A stretch of DNA of 64,000 nucleotides, from assembly GCF_000150275.1 (NCBI RefSeq), contig NW_002060943.1, positions 5,793,950 to 5,857,949 on the forward strand. Reading direction: 5' to 3'. A program made the translations under genes and the position numbers. The DNA is from Trichoplax adhaerens (lineage: Eukaryota; Placozoa; Uniplacotomia; Trichoplacea; Trichoplacidae). Within the stretch, counting starts at the first letter, position 1; the number at the start of each line of letters is the position of its first letter. This document shows, piece by piece, positions 60,801-64,000 of the stretch. The notes below the pieces were generated by a model. The model searched no databases. It was not told the origin of the DNA and worked only from the letters and a program-made list of their open reading frames with translations.

Positions 60801-63800
60801 TTCCTTAGTTACATGTTTAGGTCGTAAAAGAAATAGACAGTATAGTTTAGGCTGTATTCTATGCAAATTTGTCAATTAATTTAATTGATAGCATCGTACT
60901 ACATTGAAACTAAATTTGTACACGATGAAAATAATTATTCACGAAAATATTAGATGATATTGTAATTATATATCAACCAAAATTATTTATCTAGGAAGAT
61001 CTATTGCAAGAAAAATGCTAGCTGGATTTAAGGATTTCTATTTATACTTAGCAACTTCTTTAACCGTACACTTATAGGCCTGACATAAGATCGCTTACAT
61101 TTCGAATCGCCTGGCAATGATGTCGGTTTAATTGGTAACCGAGGTGGACATTGCGAAAGATCGCAATATTGCCATTGGATTGAGGCATTAATCGTGTAAC
61201 ACCAAGGCTTCGATTTACTACCTCCTGGATTACGGCAGTAATTAACTTCCAATTGATTTTCAAAAGTCGATGAAAAGTTAGATTGATGTGGAAATACTGT
61301 AAACCATGACTGGCATATTATTCCCGCTTGTGTTGTGCTGGTTGTACCCCTGTAATATATTCCATAGTTGCTGCCGCTATAACAATCTTCTTCTACGAGA
61401 GAAGATATTTTGTAATACATTTTAGTTATCGTTATACACTATATGATATACATTAACCCAACAAAAGTAAGATTTTATTGAGTACCAAATGGAGAAATGT
61501 AAATGTCGTCGATTGCAATATCGCTATAGGTTCCTCCGTCTATTGCTTGAAAAATAATCTGTGACCATCCCATTCAATAATTGAAAGAATTAACATTAAT
61601 TTTATGATAGCGAATTCAAATACGTATAACGATAATTGTAAAATAGAAATGAGGGGATATTCATTTACATTAACACACAAACCTGATATTCTGGGTATTG
61701 TGGATTAAACATAATATCAGCTTTTCTCCAGTAAGGGCCTCTATTATATTTTCGTTCCCAGATTTGATACTTTGTTAGGCTATATTTCGAATATATTGCA
61801 TAAAGCCTAATACCACCGATATCGCGTCCATATAGCTGATAATAGAAGATAATCTGATGGAGAATAAACCGCAATTAACAAACTTAAATGGATTGAAATC
61901 TCAATAAAAGCTGGTATAGTCACAAAAACAAGGCAATACAAAAAATGGAATTGTTTCGTAATTGCTCTATTGGTTTAGTCTATTTTATATTTAAATGTCG
62001 ATGGTCTATTCTATATTTCCTTCCGTTTCAGTAGTAGTATCACTAATGAATTTATTGAACGGGTTTGCCATTTAATTTTATATATATTACTTACATTAAC
62101 AGTTTTGACCTGATCGGCTATGATTAACGGCGGACTAATAATTTCAGCAACACTATTTTGAGGATTTGGTAAAGAATTCATATAAAGATATTTTCCTGTA
62201 GCTGAAATTGATAGAATTTTCGCATATTAATTTAAGTATCTTAATATGAATATTGTACTATGGATTGTTTCATGAATTAATTTTTAGTCTATTTAAATTA
62301 TTGCATTGAATAATAATTTCTTCATATTACAGTGCGAGTATAATTAATTTTAATAAGATAAATCTGTAGGCTAGCAAGAATAGTAATATCGGTAATCCCT
62401 AGTATTATAGCATCTTAATAGCATGTGATGTTAATATAGTACCTGTCCCATATGTATGATCGGACAAAGGGCCGGTTACCATCGAATATGTTGTCGGTCC
62501 ACTTTTTAAATCCCAATCGATTGAATCTGCATTTCTAATTTGTCGAAAACCACATAGACCTTTCTGAAAGTCACAGCCTATAGCATCGACTGGGTACGCT
62601 ATATCAGGTAGAGTATTTTACGGATAGTATTAGCCCAAATTGTTGCAGTGTTCTGTATTAACTCGATATGTGTTGGAAAAATGCTGCAAACTTACTAGAA
62701 AATTGATAAGGTGGAAGTTGGCTGCCAGTGCTACGAACAATTCTATTTCTGAATATTTCATTTTTTCCTCCTTATTCATAGTAATAGTTTACGATATTCA
62801 AAAATAAAACGATTAGACGCACAATCAACAAGAATAATAAGGTTAAAATGATTTGAAGAAAGTACTGAATTCAGGTTCAATCATGCCAGATAAAATATCT
62901 AAAGTGCTTATAATTATAATAAACTACTGTAATGAACTTTATTTTTCAATCGTTCACATATAATGCATTTAATGATTAGCAATTTGATTACGGTAGTCTT
63001 GCGATAACTACCGTAACAGTTCTTAAATTTTGTAATAACATATCATAAAAGGTGCAAGACACTTACTGGTACTGTCCGTTATGTTAGGTGATAACTTTAC
63101 ATGAAAACAATAACGCTCTGGACTATCTATTATAATTACCGATGTAATTCTATTTAATTGTACAATTCACGGCTTTTGATATAGCAATATTTTCAGGTTC
63201 TTAATGCTACGAAGCGCCTTAAGTCGCAAGTTAATGTGGCACGAAAACATATTCAATGAAATTTTTAACCTAGTTACTGCATTAATAAATGTAAACCTAA
63301 CTATCATGTCCACGAGTTTGCAGTAGTACAATAGCTAAACATCTAACAATTCGCTCATAATAGTAACCTTGAGGGCAAATAAGTGCTTCAAGATGGATTG
63401 ATTGAACTGGAATATTCAAAAATTGTGAAGGTTGATAACAAGCGCCTTCAACATCAATTTCCTTCCATTCGATCCAACGATACCATCTTGCAAATTGGCA
63501 GTTACAATTTGGTCTTATTAGAATACTAATATTAAAAAACATTTAAAAAGTTAAGTTAAGCCTAAAAATAATATAGTCAAGGAAATAACAATGATAGATA
63601 ACTGATATTATCAAGCAAGATTCTGCAGGCGGCCTTAATTAATGCATTTATTTCATAACGATATCATCCATTTAATGATCTAAAATACTGCATTGAATTG
63701 TAAATGGACATGCTATATATTATCTTCAGCTATAAATGGATGAAATTAAATTGTCAAATTTAGACTTGTAACTTACATTTTCTTTATGTTACGATGCTCT

Positions 63801-63988
63801 TTATCGAAATTTTCGGGTAGAGATGAACAAATAGCCACATTTTTATCAAGACATTGACAACCGGACAAACATTGCATCGGAGAGCTCAATTTCGACGCAC
63901 TGCATAAGCAATTTTCATCCAAATAGAGAGTAATAATGATGCAAAGCAGGCAATTTAAACTGAAAGATCTAAGGTGAGTTGACATCAT
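57851..63988 (-). CDS. Gene 5: LRR-cap, MAM-kringle-SRCR-SRCR-MAM receptor
   Basis: Seventeen exons in one frame, 870 residues: 63988-63777, 63525-63368, 62770-62696, 62598-62443, 62201-62095, 61853-61683, 61558-61486, 61392-61099, 60678-60520, 60366-60193, 60083-59883, 59709-59536, 59271-59119, 58966-58884, 58515-58339, 58246-58141, 57990-57851. Signal peptide about 1-31; LRRNT about 38-55 (CLSGCQC); LRRCT 72-123 (CNCQFARWYRW, C-x-C-x19-C-x20-C) with no leucine-rich repeats between; basic linker 124-148; MAM 149-317; six-cysteine kringle 318-415; SRCR 1 to 526; SRCR 2 to 651; MAM 2 to 824; transmembrane helix about 832-853. The tail is only about 18 basic residues, with no PPxY. It is the most diverged member but keeps the exon phases of genes 1-3. 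The linker exon acceptor (62771-62772) is the weakest call. The start lies 12 bases from the window edge, so no promoter is visible. Confidence 0.82.
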
Positions 63989-64000
63989 ATTTGATGCCGT

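Noticed and set aside
62696-62770. Alternative reading of this stretch as a second start with a signal peptide (ATG, hydrophobic run)
   Set aside because: That frame reaches the donor in phase 0, which does not fit the phase-1 acceptor of the next MAM exon. The linker frame does, and ends like the linkers of genes 1-4.

Overview
This is an AT-rich, intron-bearing animal genome window. Genes are split by short GT-AG introns, mostly 60-400 bases, and the extracellular modules (MAM, kringle, SRCR, LRR caps) are joined at phase-1 boundaries, as in metazoan receptors. Compact introns, AT-richness, scattered GTACTGTA-type repeats and the gene types suggest an early-branching animal, most likely a placozoan such as Trichoplax. 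That assignment is inference. No homology search was possible, and all gene models were built by hand from splice sites, phases and domain motifs.

The window is dominated by one family of type I membrane receptors. Three lie head to tail on the + strand (gene 1, 1283-6994; gene 2, 9334-15902; gene 3, 20078-24991). A shorter fourth copy (36409-42617) lacks the second SRCR and second MAM, and has no visible start. A fifth full-length copy lies on the - strand (63988-57851). Genes 1-3 and 5 share the order MAM, kringle, SRCR, SRCR, MAM, transmembrane helix, and many homologous exons have identical lengths and phases. Gene 5 also starts with an LRRNT cap joined directly to an LRRCT cap with no leucine-rich repeats between them. 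A matching orphan LRRNT exon at 30134-30336 lies upstream of gene 4. Genes 1, 2 and 4 end in cytoplasmic tails with PPxY motifs (WW-domain ligands). In genes 1 and 2 one PPxY exists only if a particular intron is removed. Genes 3 and 5 have short tails without it.

Between genes 4 and 5 are a cytochrome P450 (46416-49258) that has both ends of the protein but lacks its middle, and an intact-looking mitochondrial glycine-cleavage T-protein gene (AMT) on the - strand (54297-51373).

The gene-poor stretches carry local repeats: paired tandem duplications at 17.4-19.7 kb, a six-copy array of about 298 bp with an internal hairpin at 43.5-45.2 kb, a ten-copy array of about 70 bp at 54.6-55.3 kb, and a foldback element in an AMT intron. 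The receptors probably act in cell-surface recognition or adhesion. P450 and AMT are unrelated metabolic neighbours.
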